A stretch of DNA of 64,000 bases from Sclerurus mexicanus (taxonomy: Eukaryota > Chordata > Aves > Passeriformes > Furnariidae): assembly GCA_013396755.1 (NCBI GenBank), contig VWZF01005933.1, positions 412,028-476,027 on the forward strand. The letters run 5' to 3'. The notes beneath the pieces were generated by a model. The model saw only the letters and a program-made list of their open reading frames with translations. It was not told the origin of the DNA and did no database searches. The first letter of the stretch is position 1. Each line of letters begins with the position of its first letter. The translations under genes and the position numbers were made by a program. Positions 35,027 through 48,700 of this stretch are shown in pieces.

Positions 35027-38000
35027 TGCCCCAACTTTCTGCTCCATTTCATTGCCAGCAGTTCCTGTCCCCAAAGTAGGAAGGGGAGAAGATCATCCCT
35101 GTTTTTATCTCACTTGCTCTGGTTCACAACTTGGTTTGAACAACTGATGAAGGTGGGACTGCAGGAATGGTGGTCTGAGACAGGTTTCTGGGTCTGGAGG
35201 GTGGGGACAGCAGAGAGGTGGACCAGGCAGGGCAGCAGACTCCACTGCAGCTGCATCTCAGAGCCTTTGGAATGAGCTCCCAGACTTAAAAGGTGGAGAT
35301 AAAGAGGTGGAAAGCTCAAAAGAAAACTTTCAGCAAAGTAAGTCCACAGAAAAAGCAGAGTCTGCCCTCTAAACACAAAATCTGCTGAATTTCCAAAGAA
35401 GAAATCCTTTTTCCTATAGGAAGTAAAGAATTTCATTTAGGTCAGAGAGCATTCTCTGGAAGACAAACTGGCTGTTTCTCTTTGTAACTCTGTAATATAG
35501 CAGAGACTGACCTTTGCATCCTCATTTTGATGCTTATCTTGAACAAACAGCCTAGAAGTCAATGTCTACTGAGAAAAAATTAGGGAAGTGACTTTTAGAG
35601 AAAAGTGCAGAGCAAGTCCCAGGGAAAAAATTTAATAAATAAGAGTCCAGCAGCTGTGGCTGAATGTTAACCAGCTTTGTGATGCCATGTTTATTTGGCC
35701 ATGAAATGCCTGCTGAGACAAGTTAAACATCAAACTTGAATTATACGATTGTCTTCCATGGAGAAAGCAATCCTTTGTAGCTTTTGTTACATCAAAATAT
35801 GCTGTATTTTCAGTATGAGCAGAACAAACATTTTCTTATTTTATACATGCTTTGGCTGTTTGCTTTTATCTCGTGGGCGAGTGTAAGTAGAACCTTATGA
35901 TCTAATCCAGCTGTGAACTCTTTTAACTCTCATTTTCTCCCTGACAATAGGAAAAGAATCCTAAAGTACTATTATCACACACAGGTATTCATAGTAAATA
36001 TGCACAGGTTACAAATAAAGCGTTTTTAACTCAGTAAAGCAGTTTGTTTTCTTTCAGAAGTTTCAGGTTAAAACTCCTCAGACATTTCTGATGATGTGCA
36101 GTGAATTACATCAGTGTTCTGCATTCGCCATTGCACAACTGCCCTGAACAAGGCGTGCCTTAAAATTACACGTTGCAGCCCCTACACTTAACCCGATTAG
36201 GTCAATAATTTAAATATTAACACACTTACGGAAACGCAGGCAGACAAATTCTTGTTAAACAAGAAGTCATTACACGCTCTTACGTTGTATTCTTTTCAAA
36301 CCACAATGTTTTCAGATGCAGCAGGAGCACCTGGCTGGCTGCCACAGGATGCTCCTTTCGCTCCCATACCCACCACTGCTGTCAGTCCTACAACTTTGTC
36401 CTCCAGGACAAGGTAAGTGAGTCACAGTGCAAACTTAATCACATCACAACACAGAGCTGATGGGATGATCTCATTACTGTTCCAGGAAAAGGAATAAACT
36501 CAATTACTATTGACACTAGCAAATCTAGCTTTCAGCAAAGACCTATGAAGGCCCTGACCACATAACAGAGAGAACGAGTAACACGAGCAGCACTCTATTA
36601 AGGAAACTACTATCGTCAGCTAGAGAGTGACAATGACACTTTTAAAGAAAGTATCAGTGCTTTGTCAGAGGATTTTTGGATTTTAAAGGAGATTTTAAGT
36701 TCAACCAAATCTGTGACCCTTTTTTGGTAAGGTTAAGGCACCTGGAAGTTACATTTATGTGAGGATAAAAATAATTGTGTACATTAAAGAAGAGATTTAT
36801 TGCACTATTTCAAGCACTCAACCCAATCTGAATTGGCTAGGAGGTTCATTTTGAAACTCTTCACCCTTTTTTTAATACTGTATTTGGATTACTCTCTAGC
36901 ACAGTATGAGACGTGTAGAAACAAAATCTAAAATGACTAAATCTGACTTAAAAAGAATACCTGTCTGATCAAAGCTCCTAACTCACCTGCATTGCTTTTT
37001 TTAGTTTGTGCTATTTTGGGGCTTTAGGGGGATTTTTGTTTTGTTTTTGTAAAATTAACTATCAGGAAATGTCTTATCTTCTAAGAGTTGCACTTAAAAC
37101 TGATTTGAAGAATGATTGGAATTATCATTCTAAAACAGCACCCAGGGAACTGGGTGGATCAAGGGATTGCTAATGAGATATCGAGTCTTTCACATCTAAA
37201 CTGGTTTAAATTCAACCCAACACAAAGATCCCCCAACTGGTGGACATCTGATGATCTGTAAAAAATGAGGTGATGTTCTCACTCCATTCTTAGAAGATGC
37301 ATCTTTTAAGAGCACTAGAGCATTGAACTGCCAGGAAAATCATCCCTCTTTGCAGTGAAACCAAGAAATGAATTGACAATAAAACAATTTAAATTAACTC
37401 TTATCCCTCAATACAGGAATATAAAACAAGGTTTTGGCTTTCTGGATCAGGTTTGTTTTCCCCAACCTGCTCAAAATAAGAGTTTCATCCTCTAAGACCA
37501 CTACAGTAAATTCCAATAATTTTTAGCTTACTAAAATGTTTAATTTAACTTTCAGAGTAGCTATATTGGGGTTTAATGACTTATAATTTACAGAAAGGGC
37601 AGTGGTAGATGTTAATGAGTGACTCAGACTACTTTCTATTATGCTTTTCTGCAGGAGCAGTCATTATCACATGTCAGTTGCTCAGAACATAGCACTGTCT
37701 AGTTCTCCCTCTCATTTAATAACAGCCAATTAATCATTTCCAATCATTTACGTGCTCAGTGAATTTAGAACCTAGTTTCACTCATAAATTACAGTAAATG
37801 TATCATTTTAATTAACTCACTAGTCATAGCTGTTCTACAGATGTTTTGTTTGTTTGAACGTACTTCAGCCTATGAACTATTTGCCACCCTTACTAACGCG
37901 CTACTTGATTCACTAATGGGATTTGTGACAGATCAGCTGCATGACATAGTATTGTTTCTCTGTGCTGGCTACGGGGTCAGACTGAGAGTCCACCTCCCAG

Positions 38001-39119
38001 GCCTGGAGCTCGTTGCTCCTGGTACATGACACAACCTTCTATCTCAAATGGCTGCCCTGCAAACCAAGCCCACAGCCAGTACCTGCAGATGGACTGACCT
38101 TACCTGTGCATGAATCAGTGGGTTGGGCACACATTAATTGATTGACACAGCAGGAGTAGAGCCTGTTCCCCTTACACAACCTTCTTCCCTCTTTCCTTCC
38201 TCCCAAAAAGCACTCCTTTCACCTCGTAATCCCAGGCCTTTCTCCCTGTAAGAACTTCCCTCACTTACCACACATATGCACACAGGGAACACCAGCACTA
38301 CCAGAGCAAGACCCAGCCGTGTGCTGGTGGCACTGCACAGAATGGGGAAGGCTGGATAAGTTCTTTGTTGTGTCTTTCAAAGGATCCCTTTACTGAGTTC
38401 ATTTCCCTGCCAGGGAAAACAGCTCCTTCCTATGCTGTGTCCTAGGACAAACCCAGAGACTGCCCCTTAAAAGAGGAAGAAGTAATGTGGTCCCTTGAAA
38501 TTATGGAAGTTGCTGGTCATCCACAGATGTTTCTCCCCACGGCACCATTGAAAAGCTCATGCAGGTTCTAAGATGCTCCCTTACAGCAGGTATGAGAGAG
38601 GTCCCTCGGCAGGGATAAAGAGGGACACTAAAATGGGTGTGGGAAAGGGCACCTTGAGCGAAGGTACCATTTCCTCTCCTACTTCCTTCCCCTCGTGCAC
38701 TGCCATGTGAAGATATAAGTACTTGGCTATTTCCTTTCCAGAAACTCAAGGCCTTGGCTCTGATTTCTGTCATCCAAGAAAGGGATGATCCCCTGTCTTC
38801 CCATCAGATTTTCATCTAGGTGCTCAGAACACCAGCATTCAGTCTCACCTTCCCTGCCTGAAGCTCCATCTGTTCCCAGTCTCCATGCTCACCATTGGTG
38901 GTCAATGCCACAGGGCCTGGCAAACACCAGAATGACCTGGATCCAGAGAGAAAAGGTGTACACAGAGAGCCCCTTCTACCTGCATCTGTAAGAGGGGTGT
39001 CCTTCTCTGCCAGGAGGCTGCTGACATGTTTCCTGACACCCTTCTGTTTTTCCAAGGAGTAGATGCATGCACATGCCCCAGTTCCCCACTAATTTCTGGT
39101 ATCGTGAACATTTTCCTTG

Positions 39120-39990
39120 GCTCAGTGTTCTGTAAGCCTCAAGACTGTATAATAGAAAGATTTTACTCTATATACATTATTCAATATTTATCATTACTGA
39201 ATGCTATCTGCAATTCTGTCCCCCATTCAATCAATATTTTGATTTGTCTGCAACTCTTCACAATCAGCCTTAGTTTTGAATAATTCTGTATCATCAGAAA
39301 TTTTTGTCATAGCACTCTTCATCTCTCTTTCCAGGTAACTTATGAATGCATTGCAGAGCAAAGATCCCGGTGGGCTTGTGACAGCAATCTACATTTATGG
39401 TGCAATATTAGCCATTTTTTATCTTCTATCATTTAGGCTGCTATCAATCTGTGAGAACTCCTCTCTTTCTCATGGCAGTTTAGGTGCCTCAGGAAGTTCT
39501 ACTGAGAAGACTTAAGAAATGCCTTTTCAAACTCTCCCTGTATCAAATGGGTTACAATTCTTCACATATTATTGACTCATGTGGAGGACCTGGATAAATA
39601 CAACCTCCCTCCACAGACATTATATTGAGTCTTAGATAATCTGCTTTATCTTTCTGTTTACCCATCCCTTCCCTATTATCATACCTAGCAGTTCAGCCTT
39701 CCAGAAGTCAGAGTTAATCGTCAGAATGATCTCTGGAGCCCTTTTAAACATCCTAGTATAGGTAATGGCTTACCTGAGGGGTTGCAAACCACAACTACAG
39801 GCTCAACTATTTGTTGGACAGTTACCATCGGGACCTGTTACTAGTCAACCAAATTGTTCCAAAATCTTCTTTGAACAGTTTAAATTCCTTAGACAATTCT
39901 ATATACCTAAAAACCAGACTGAGATGATCAAATCAAATAACTTGATGACCAAAATAAAAAAACTACAGAGGCAAGAATCAGAGGTCTGAA
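39120..39990 (-). mobile_element. Decayed CR1/L3-like LINE fragment (antisense to the plus strand)
   Basis: The plus strand resembles the reverse complement of the reverse-transcriptase region of old amniote CR1/L3 elements. Recognisable phrases include TGTATCATCAGAAATTTTTG, then CTCTTTCCAGGTAACTTATG followed by AATGCATTG, CTCTGGAGCCCTTTTAAACA, and CCAAATTGTTCCAAAATCTT. They occur in the order expected for such an element. There are many substitutions and no open frame, so it is an old, dead copy. The identification is from memory of consensus sequences and the edges are approximate. Confidence 0.68.
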
Positions 39991-42956
39991 AAGTGATCTT
40001 TGTGGTATAAGTACAAGACTTTCCCTCTTCTTGTCTTCAGAGGATACTTCATGTGCCAGTCTAGCCTTATGCAAAGACACAGTAGTTTCTCAAATCCTCT
40101 GTAAATCATGATCAATTACTACCTTCATTGCAGATGATGTCTGTTCATGTGCTGAAATGATGAGCTATTAATGAGGACCATCCATAAACATGAAGAGTGG
40201 CATCTTTGTCTCTTATGAGACAAGTTTTTGAGAAGTACACACCCTGGAGTATAACCTGGATGACTGACTTTGCTAAACAACACATACTAATCAGCTCGGT
40301 AGGACAACACAAACAATAACCTAAAATATCACTGTGGATTTCCAACAAGTTTTAAGAAGCACCTCAATATTTATGGACGTCCTAAAATGGGTAGAAAATT
40401 GCAGACATTAAGAAGTCTTCTGATGGACACTTCACATGGAGGTGGGCTAGCTCATCACTTTGACATTATTTCTTATGTTTTCCCTTGAAACATTTCATGG
40501 ATAAAGCTCCTGGAGATGAGACACTTAGTAATTGTGCCTGTTCTTTATCACATGTCCATCCAAAAATTTCACACACCAGGGGGACTCTCCTCAAAACTGA
40601 CACTCAGAGTGATATTTCTTGTATGGTGCAGCTCCTGAATTTTCTCATGAAAACAGAAATGAGATAAATTTTTGAAGAGCATGTTCCATGTATTTGTAGC
40701 ATATATATGACAAGCACACAAATATATCATAATAACACGTCTAGCTTTTGACTCTGAGAACAAATTATGGATGTATTTGTTCTTGTTTAATGTGAGCACC
40801 ACCAGGAAGCACTTTCTAAAACAACAACAAGGCAGTGGAAAGGACTGAGATTCACAAAACTATGAGAACAAGATAATTTTGTAATGGGTGTAGACTGTGG
40901 GAATTTTCTGAATAGATGCTCAGAGCCAAGAAAAGCAAAACCTTTCCTCATTTTCTAAATGAAAAAAACCCAACAAACTTCTAATAATAAAGACATAAGA
41001 TAACTTGAATAATATTGCTGTAATAGGACAGGCCAGTGCAGTAAAGCTAAGACACAATAGCATTTCAAGGGTAAACAGAAATCACAGGTTTTGTGTTGAG
41101 AGACTAATAAAACATAGGAAGTTAAAATCAGAAAATGTTGCAAACACATCTGAGAACACAACCAAAATAGTCTTGAGAATAGTGTGCTTACCATATTAGT
41201 GGAGGGAAATTTGCATAATTAAAAGGCATTGACAATTAATGTAATGCAGGTGAAGGAGCAAGAACATCACTGCGCTGTAATTAGGAGAACTATTTGTCAG
41301 TCTCATTTTAAATTGGACTCAGAAACTGCAGATGCATCAGCGGCATTTATATGAGTAAAAGTTACTGGCACAACCATATTTAAAACACATTAGGACTACT
41401 AATTTGCAGTTTATCAGTAAACCAAAGACTGTTGCCAACCAACAGTGAGGGGGGCAAAAACGAGGGTAAGTTCTCTAGACAGTCTTAGAGGCTGGGGGAC
41501 AGAAAGCAGTAAAGCAGGGAAATGTCAGAGCGTGTTGGGGTCTGGAAGGAGACAGCTGATGGTACATAACAAAAAGTGTAAATACCAGATTGCTGGCAAG
41601 GAAGTCTCCTGGGTGGGAGTGCTGCAAGCACAAGCTGAAGGCTGGCAGAGGGGAGGGCACCGATAGTTAAGCAAATGGGGGTTATGGCCTTCATCTTTCC
41701 AGATCACAGGAGAGGGTTTAATTAGTGGTTAGGGTTATCCACAGAGCAGCTTCTTTCATGGAAAGCAGGGGGATTTGAAAATAGGACAATGGCATTTTAT
41801 TAGGGCACAACAGATGAGAAAGGATTCTCCAAAGAATAGTGAGCACTGGTTCACAGCTTCTCCTCTCCCTCCTTATTTTGAATGAACTCAGATCTTGGAA
41901 ACTGAGCTGCTGCCTATGTTCCAGTTTGTTTACATGGCTGACTGACAGCAGATAATATTTCTTTACATCTCTCTTTACAGAAGCCTGCAGCAACAGATGG
42001 ATTTTGCAGCATAATCTAAAGGTCAACAACTTCTGACCAGCAAACTAATGGAGAACAGACCAGACTGCAGGAAGTTCAGCACTGGGGAAACCTAATTAAA
42101 AATTATCTTCATATTTAACCAGTGTTCCAGAATTGCAAAAGGACAGAAGGAATACCTGAGGCATCTAAGATATTTTCAAATCAACAAATGTTTTTTCTAA
42201 AAAGGAAATCTATGCATAAATGTAAATCATATGCCAAATTCACTAGTTTCAAGACGCAATATGTAACAGCCAGTTTTCTCCATCCATTAAATGTACTTTA
42301 GAAGCCTTTAGGCTTCGAAGTATTCTGAGCTCAACATTCCAAAGTGGATTATGTAGTGATGCATCTGAAATGGCCAACAATTATTTTCACAGGGTACAGT
42401 TTCAAAAACAATCCACAGAACCAACCCAAGAAATGATTGTCATGTGGACGCTCAGACACATTTAGGATTAATCAAGACTCTCAAGCCACAAGCTTGAAAT
42501 ACCCTGCTTCTCTTCAAGTGAGAAAGCTGGTTTAGCCCTGCCATGCTGCTCAGCTGCCCTCACTCTCATCGACATTCCCTCAACTGCCCAAGGTTGCATC
42601 CCTCAACTACTGAATCTGTCACACTCAGAGACTAAACAAACATCACTTATGCTTAACAGTAAAGTATACAACTACAGCACCTCACCCAGAATAACTGAAA
42701 GATCCCTCAGATACCACTTTTTATAGCCTTTCGGTAAGAAAATGCTCCAGTCTGGCAGTTTGCAACATGGGCAACTGGTCATTACAAGGAGCTGTTCCCC
42801 TTGTGCAGCAGAGAGCACTGAGCAATGAAACAGTAAGAAAACAGCTTACCTATTCTCATACTTATGTTAACTGGAAAAGAAAAATAGAAAGTTTTATTGT
42901 GCAACTAAACCACATAAATCTTGCATTAGTAAAAGCAGAAACTGAGCAGATATGAT

Positions 42957-43033
42957 GCTTAGGGTTATGGTTTAGTGGTGGACTCTATAGTCTTAGTTGG
43001 ACTTGATTATCTTAATGGTCTTTTACAAATGAA
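42957..43033 (+). mobile_element. CR1 3' tail fragment
   Basis: GGTTATGGTTTAGTGGTGGA, then a TTGGACTTGATTATCTTAAT block and GGTCTTTTACAA, correspond to the well-known 3' end of chicken-type CR1 elements in sense orientation. Only about 75 nt remain. The terminal 8-nt repeats are not visible, so the copy is 5'-truncated and diverged. Confidence 0.72.
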
Positions 43034-44267
43034 ATGAGTCACAGATATATCAGTCACTAATATTATTTATTTGTACTCTTAACCCTGATCAAAGGTCTCC
43101 TTACAAAAACTGGGTCACGGCATGCAAGGTGAAGTATAGATGTGGCAAATTCTGTAGAACTTAGACGAGGCACAAGGTATGGAGGGAAAAACAAACGAAA
43201 CCAAACAATTATGGAGAGGAGAAGCAAAATGCTGGCTTAACTGTATCAAAATAACATTGTAATTAGGCTAAGAACGTGTTCACATTGTCAATTGCACAGA
43301 TAAACTAAGTCAGGGCAATTAAACATTTGTGCTTTGCATGGTGGTGAAACTTCTTTTGTTTTTGTGCACAGGCATATCGCTACCACGGAAGATACAACAA
43401 TACAGGATGGTACCTTGGCACTTTTACTGGAAAAGCATGACCCTGACTGTCCTTTACATCAGCAGAATGATTCTTAGTTTTCTCTAGCCAAAGGAGGGAC
43501 AAAGTCTATATCACAGTATGTTTTAAAGTTACTTATTTCATCACTAACTTGTTTTAATAAATAAGGAAGTTAAGTTTTGGAAGAAAAGGGGATTTGGGTG
43601 GAATGGAAGGTTATTGTGTAGGTTATTTTCATCTCTAAGACAGTATTAATAGTGGAAAGAACATGAACAGGCATTCTTGATACATCTGTTAGCCACCCAA
43701 TTCTCAATCATTTTCAGCATCAGGTCAAAAGTGATCATCTAATAGATGTTCTTCAAGTCAACCTTCCCCTTCTCCCCCCCTCCTCCCCAGTTTCAGAGTT
43801 GAAGGAAAGCAGGTGTTTGCACGATAAGATCATCACTATCTTTGAATATTAAAACCCTTAAATTGCAAAAGGACTGAAAACCCAACCAAAATAGTACTTT
43901 TCAAAACAGCCAAAACCAGGTCCCTTCTCTGAGCAGGAACGAAGGATTGCAGAGCTGAGAATTGGATGCTGGGTATAGGAGTACTGAAACACACAGTGGA
44001 GAAATATCTGAGATAAAAGCGCAGACTCCCAAGTAGAAAAGAGCACCAAATCCAGCAGAATTATGTCACTCTCTGGGCATCTGTATCACTCACAGTTTAC
44101 ACCTCTCCTTCAATGAGCTGAAAATGGCTCACCTCATCTAGCTCCTACCAAAATCACCTGCCCATAGACAAGATGAAAGTAACTACTAACACAATTTAAA
44201 ATGAACTGATCATTCTGAAATTTCAGGGGTCCAAATGGGAGGGGGAAAAATGTTTTTTTCCTAAGAT

Positions 44268-44281
44268 ACACACACACACAC
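44268..44281. repeat. (AC)n microsatellite, short
   Basis: Seven AC units followed by an A run. Confidence 0.85.
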
Positions 44282-44879
44282 AAAAAAAACCCTCAGAAAA
44301 TGGATTTCAGATAAAATATACAGAAAAAGAGGTGTTCTCATGAACCTTTTCCCCTTATGGATAAGTAGTAATTTTAGAAGTGGGGCTCAGACCACAAAAA
44401 CTGCACCAAGAGCAGCGGCAATATCTGAGGGACTAATGATTCAGCAAACACAGACCGACTGTTTCCACAGCCAAATCACCACAACCTGCGAAGAACACAC
44501 ACAAAAAGGGGAGTTCCAACGGCAGAAATAGCACCGCACTTTTGGTTACTTCTTTGAGATGTGTTTGCTCCCTTCCAGTTCCGCAGTGGGATGATTCTTC
44601 ATCATTTAGGTTTTAATTCACTTTAAAACTTCTCCCCTGAATGCGTTTAATAAGCACAATAACACCAAAAAACGCGTGTTAGTCAGCTCATACACCCACG
44701 CCCTGGGTGTGTTAGAGCCCTCGGCAGCCCCGCCGCCCCAGTACATCCAAGCCGTACCGCAGTGGCCGACAGAAACACACCTTGGTGTGTGTCATTGCTT
44801 ACATAAGACACGACTTAGCACATGTAACTGTATATTAATGACACGCCTTAATGCATTGTTAAACTGGAAACTATGGCTG

Positions 44880-45530
44880 CGCTCCATCAGAGGCTTAGGT
44901 GTGTGCTGCGTTACACGGAGCGAAATTAATTAATTAATGAAGAAATCCTGCTGGCAGCAGCTGTAGCTGGGAACGAGAGACCGCGCTGCTCGCTGACCTA
45001 CATGGGGCAAGAACCGGGCCAGCCCAACGCCTCTCGGACAGAACCTCTATGCAGAAATGAGTTGGCACGACAGGATTCACTTCGAATAAAAGCAATCCCC
45101 ACCAGCGTGTGCGTTCTCCACCGCTGTAAACCAGCCGAGCCGAGCTCCCCGCTCCAGCGCCGGCGTTAGTGCAATGGGATGGGGAGGAATCAGGGATGCG
45201 ATCTGCCCAGCCCCGCCCGTGCATTTCCCCCGGCTCAGGTTTAGTTTTAGCGCTCTCGCTGGCACCGGGGAGGCGGCACAAACACACGGCTGGGACCTCT
45301 CTTTTCCACGGCAGCCCACACACAGGCTGGCCTGAAGCGGGCGCGGAGCTGTGCTATTGCCAGGGCTGGCAGGAGCCTTCCCACTGGCACAGCTGCCCCA
45401 CAGAGGGCTGCCCTGCCCTAGGGACCATTCCCCTTGAGTACGGAGTTAGGGCTGCTCTCGCTGCGGGGATGAGGGGAAGGTTCCCCCGGCGAGCTCTGCC
45501 CCAAACCTCCTCCAGCGATACCAGCGGTGA
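44880..45530. promoter_or_regulatory. CpG-island-like block inside the ULK4 intron
   Basis: A hand count gives roughly 45 CpG dinucleotides in about 650 nt of GC-rich sequence, whereas surrounding intron is AT-rich with few CpGs. It could be an intragenic promoter, an enhancer or an unannotated non-coding transcript start. No TATA box or known exon was recognised. A 269-codon open frame overlaps it (45169 to 45978, plus strand) but shows no known domain, and stop-poor frames are expected in GC-rich DNA. Confidence 0.5.
44925..44938. repeat. Palindromic (TTAA)n run
   Basis: ATTAATTAATTAAT, a self-complementary TAAT-type run at the left edge of the CpG-rich block. Confidence 0.8.
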
Positions 45531-45695
45531 TGCACCCACTGGTATTTCAATACTGGGTTTTATTCATTGTCTGTTTTCAATATCTTTTGCTTCTAAGGAC
45601 ATTAACCAAGCTCGCTTACTCACCGGGAAAGTTTTGCCACCAGCCGCCACAGCTCCACCAACTCTCCTACCCGGCCCATTTGAAAGAAGTAGTGA

Positions 45696-45730
45696 GGTGT
45701 TAATTAGGGTGTTAATTTGGGTGTTAACGG
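45696..45730 (+). repeat. Three GGTGTTAA units at an exact 12-nt period
   Basis: GGTGTTAA begins at 45696, 45708 and 45720. The first unit continues ATTA and the second ATTT, resembling homeodomain-type TTAATTA sites; the third diverges to TTAACGG. It lies about 170 nt from the CpG-rich block. Confidence 0.75.
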
Positions 45731-48700
45731 CTACAGAAACACCTTTTTTTTTTCTTTTTCTCCTTCTTTTCAAGGAGGAAACTGCTGGAAACTCAGCATT
45801 CCTTGCAGAAGTGTTAGACTGCATAGAAAAAACATTAAGAACCAAAAATGCCTTTATTCGGCACACAGTTAGTCTCTGGCTCCCAACACCTCCAAACCCC
45901 AGTTCTGTTCGTTCCCTTTCACCTTCGATTTGGAACCATCTAATTGGGGGAGGGGAAGAAAGGTATATATTTCCTTAGTATCTTCGAGTGACATGATTTT
46001 TCTTTTTATCTTTAAAATGAATTCCATACTAAAGTGCATCTTCACAGCGAGCAAATGGTTGCGCTAACGTGTGAAGCAACATGTGGTTTCACAAGCCGGC
46101 AGAGCCAAGCTCACATCCCTCTGCTGCTGGAAGAGGCTTCCTCCCCCTCCCCCTCCCTGCTGAGCCTGCCCAGTGCCAGTCCCCAGCCACGCTGGCTCTG
46201 GCACTTGTCTGATAGCTCCGAGCTCAGTGAGCACCAAACTGACACAAAGCTACTCGCATTTTCGCTGGGTTCATTTTCTGCCAGTCGAACGAGCTGAACC
46301 AGCTGAAAAAGGGGGCAGCACCAAGCGCAGGGAAAGCGGTGGGAAATGTGAGCCTACCTGGGGGATTCTTCCTTCTTCCTGCTAGAATGGTTCGGGCATC
46401 TTGTGAAATCTCCCCCTAAGGGCACAGCTTTACTAAATCGCTCGATACAAATTATGGCTTTGCTATTACAAAAGGACAAAGGTTCTAGTAGTCATCCAAT
46501 CTCACGTGAAACTGATTTAGCTTGGTAAGGTGACAGAAAACTACCCAGGATGGCAGATGCTCTTTGCCAGGTGAGCAAGTGGAACTGGCTCATCTTGTGG
46601 TCCATGAGCACAGAAGCTGCTGCGAGACAAAGACAGAGCTGCGCGGCAGGGGTGGGAAGGAGGAGAAGAGCCAAGAAGAGCGAGCCCACTCCCTTTCAGC
46701 TGCTGTGATAGCTGAAATCTTGCGAAATCACACCCTGCTTTATGAAAACTCCTAGCATAAAAAACCAAACCCTTATTTCTTCACTCCTGTTAACTGTGAG
46801 GCTCCTGTTATCCCAAAGTCGTTATATAAACTTGTTGACTTGTGTAGAAGCTAAAAACTGTGTTTCTTTTTTAATCAAAATTTTAATTTCATGCAATATG
46901 CAGTCTAACAGTCACTGCAAAAATAGATGCAGTGATTTGAGATACTGCTGTACACCAGACTGTGATACCGTTCTCCCAGCTTGATGATTTAATCATGACT
47001 GCTCTTCATTCGCTGCAGTACCAAATCAGCACAGCAAGTTCAAATTAGCCTCAGCAGCAATTTACATCAGGCAGAGAAGGAAATTCTGGTTGTAAGCCGA
47101 AAATAATTTTTGGAGATGTCAGATGGATAGGAAACCTTTACTTCCAGCCCTGCAGTTGGAACTGGGCGGATAGGTCCCCTCCAAGTCATGGCAGCACACT
47201 AATACCCTGCCAGGCACAAAGCACGGGTTGCCTTTTTAAACCAGCATCTTTCTAAATGCTAGTTTGTTTTTAACTTTCCCTAGCTGCTGTTTTAAAAATA
47301 TTTGTCTCTCTTGGGTGGGAGTTCTGGGATTTGTTTGTTTGCTTGTTTTCCAATGGAGCAGGTTATTTGGATCCTTATTATTACAGCTAGACCAAGATAA
47401 GAGTGCATTTGTCAGGTGGCTTATGTCACTCAGGGATTTGAGGCAGCTGGTGCCTCTGCCAGCAAAAAAAGGTTTTTCTCTCAGCATATGCTACATCAGT
47501 ACTGGGAAGTTTTGCAGCACAACTGTGCCAACCCAGTTACAGGGGCACTTTTGTAAGTGTGGCACGACCAGATCTCAGAGTAGTGATCTTTATACCCTGT
47601 TCTGACATGAATTATGCTCGTGGGACAGAGGGATAATTTCCCATTACTTCTATTCAAACACATCTTCGGCTTTTAGTTACTCATATCTATTTTCTCATCT
47701 GTTCTTATAAAAGCCTATTAGAAAAGACATTATACAGAAACTTCTGACCCACTTTGCAGAAATATCTGCAGTGATAAATAAACAATGGAGTTCATGAAAT
47801 CTGATCCACTACAAATACAGACTTGTGACCTCTTTCTGGTTCTAGCAGATGACTTATCCCAAGAAAAACTGCTGAAATTCTGAGCATTCACATCTGAGCT
47901 CCACTCCAAACTTAATTTAAACTTTAGCTTTAAAAAATCTGGATCATTACCTCATCCTTACTTTTAACTACTAATGGCAAGTAACTTCCTGGATTTCTAC
48001 ACCTGACAAATTGTTAAACACTTTAGCTATTTTCTAAGTGAAATGAAATCTACATGTGTTTCTTCAGTCCCCATCTCCTTTCAGATAAATGAATATATTT
48101 CCCTCTACCGGTCCTGCTTTATTTAAATAACCTGATAGCTCATCCTTTCTCATCTTCTCAGGATACAAAATAAATCAGTACAGTTTTTTAGTCTACTCTT
48201 TCCTAAGAAGTAAGTTCTCACAGATCTAATAATTTTGAGTAACTAAAATCCTTGAGTCTTTGAATCATTCTGGTTTTGTAATGGTTCTCTGTAATAAGAA
48301 AACCAGGATGCAGGGACTACCATCCCCAATTCACATTCTGACACCTGCATTAGTGCAGGAAAGCCTGCAGCGTTGTATTTTGACTAGATTGTTTCACAGA
48401 CATGCAAGTATTTAACTTCTGAAGTTACAGTGTTATCTTTCTTAAAAAAATATCGTTTACTGAAGCACCAAGTTAAAAAAAACTGAAGGGAAAGGAACGA
48501 CAATAAATTCTATCTCCAAAGAAGGTAATTATACAGCTAAGCATTATCTAAGGAGACAAAGAAAATCTAAAGTACCAGTAGGGCTTGTCAGAGTTACTTC
48601 AGTGTGCCTGATTTTTCACAAACATGAACTCTACAATTTCCTGACATCTTAAATTACATGTTTCTGGGAAGAGGAAAGTTTGGCTACAGCATGTCATACA

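Noticed and set aside
45169..45978. Longest intronic open frame (269 codons, plus strand)
   Set aside because: It overlaps the CpG-rich block, where stop codons are rare by composition. No domain, signal peptide or known protein is visible, and it lies antisense to ULK4. Its tail crosses the 12-nt repeat without any protein pattern beyond that repeat.
47141..47205. Possible CR1 3' end (GTTGGAACTG ... GGTCCCCTCCAA)
   Set aside because: Two short matches with an atypical middle; too weak without a library search.
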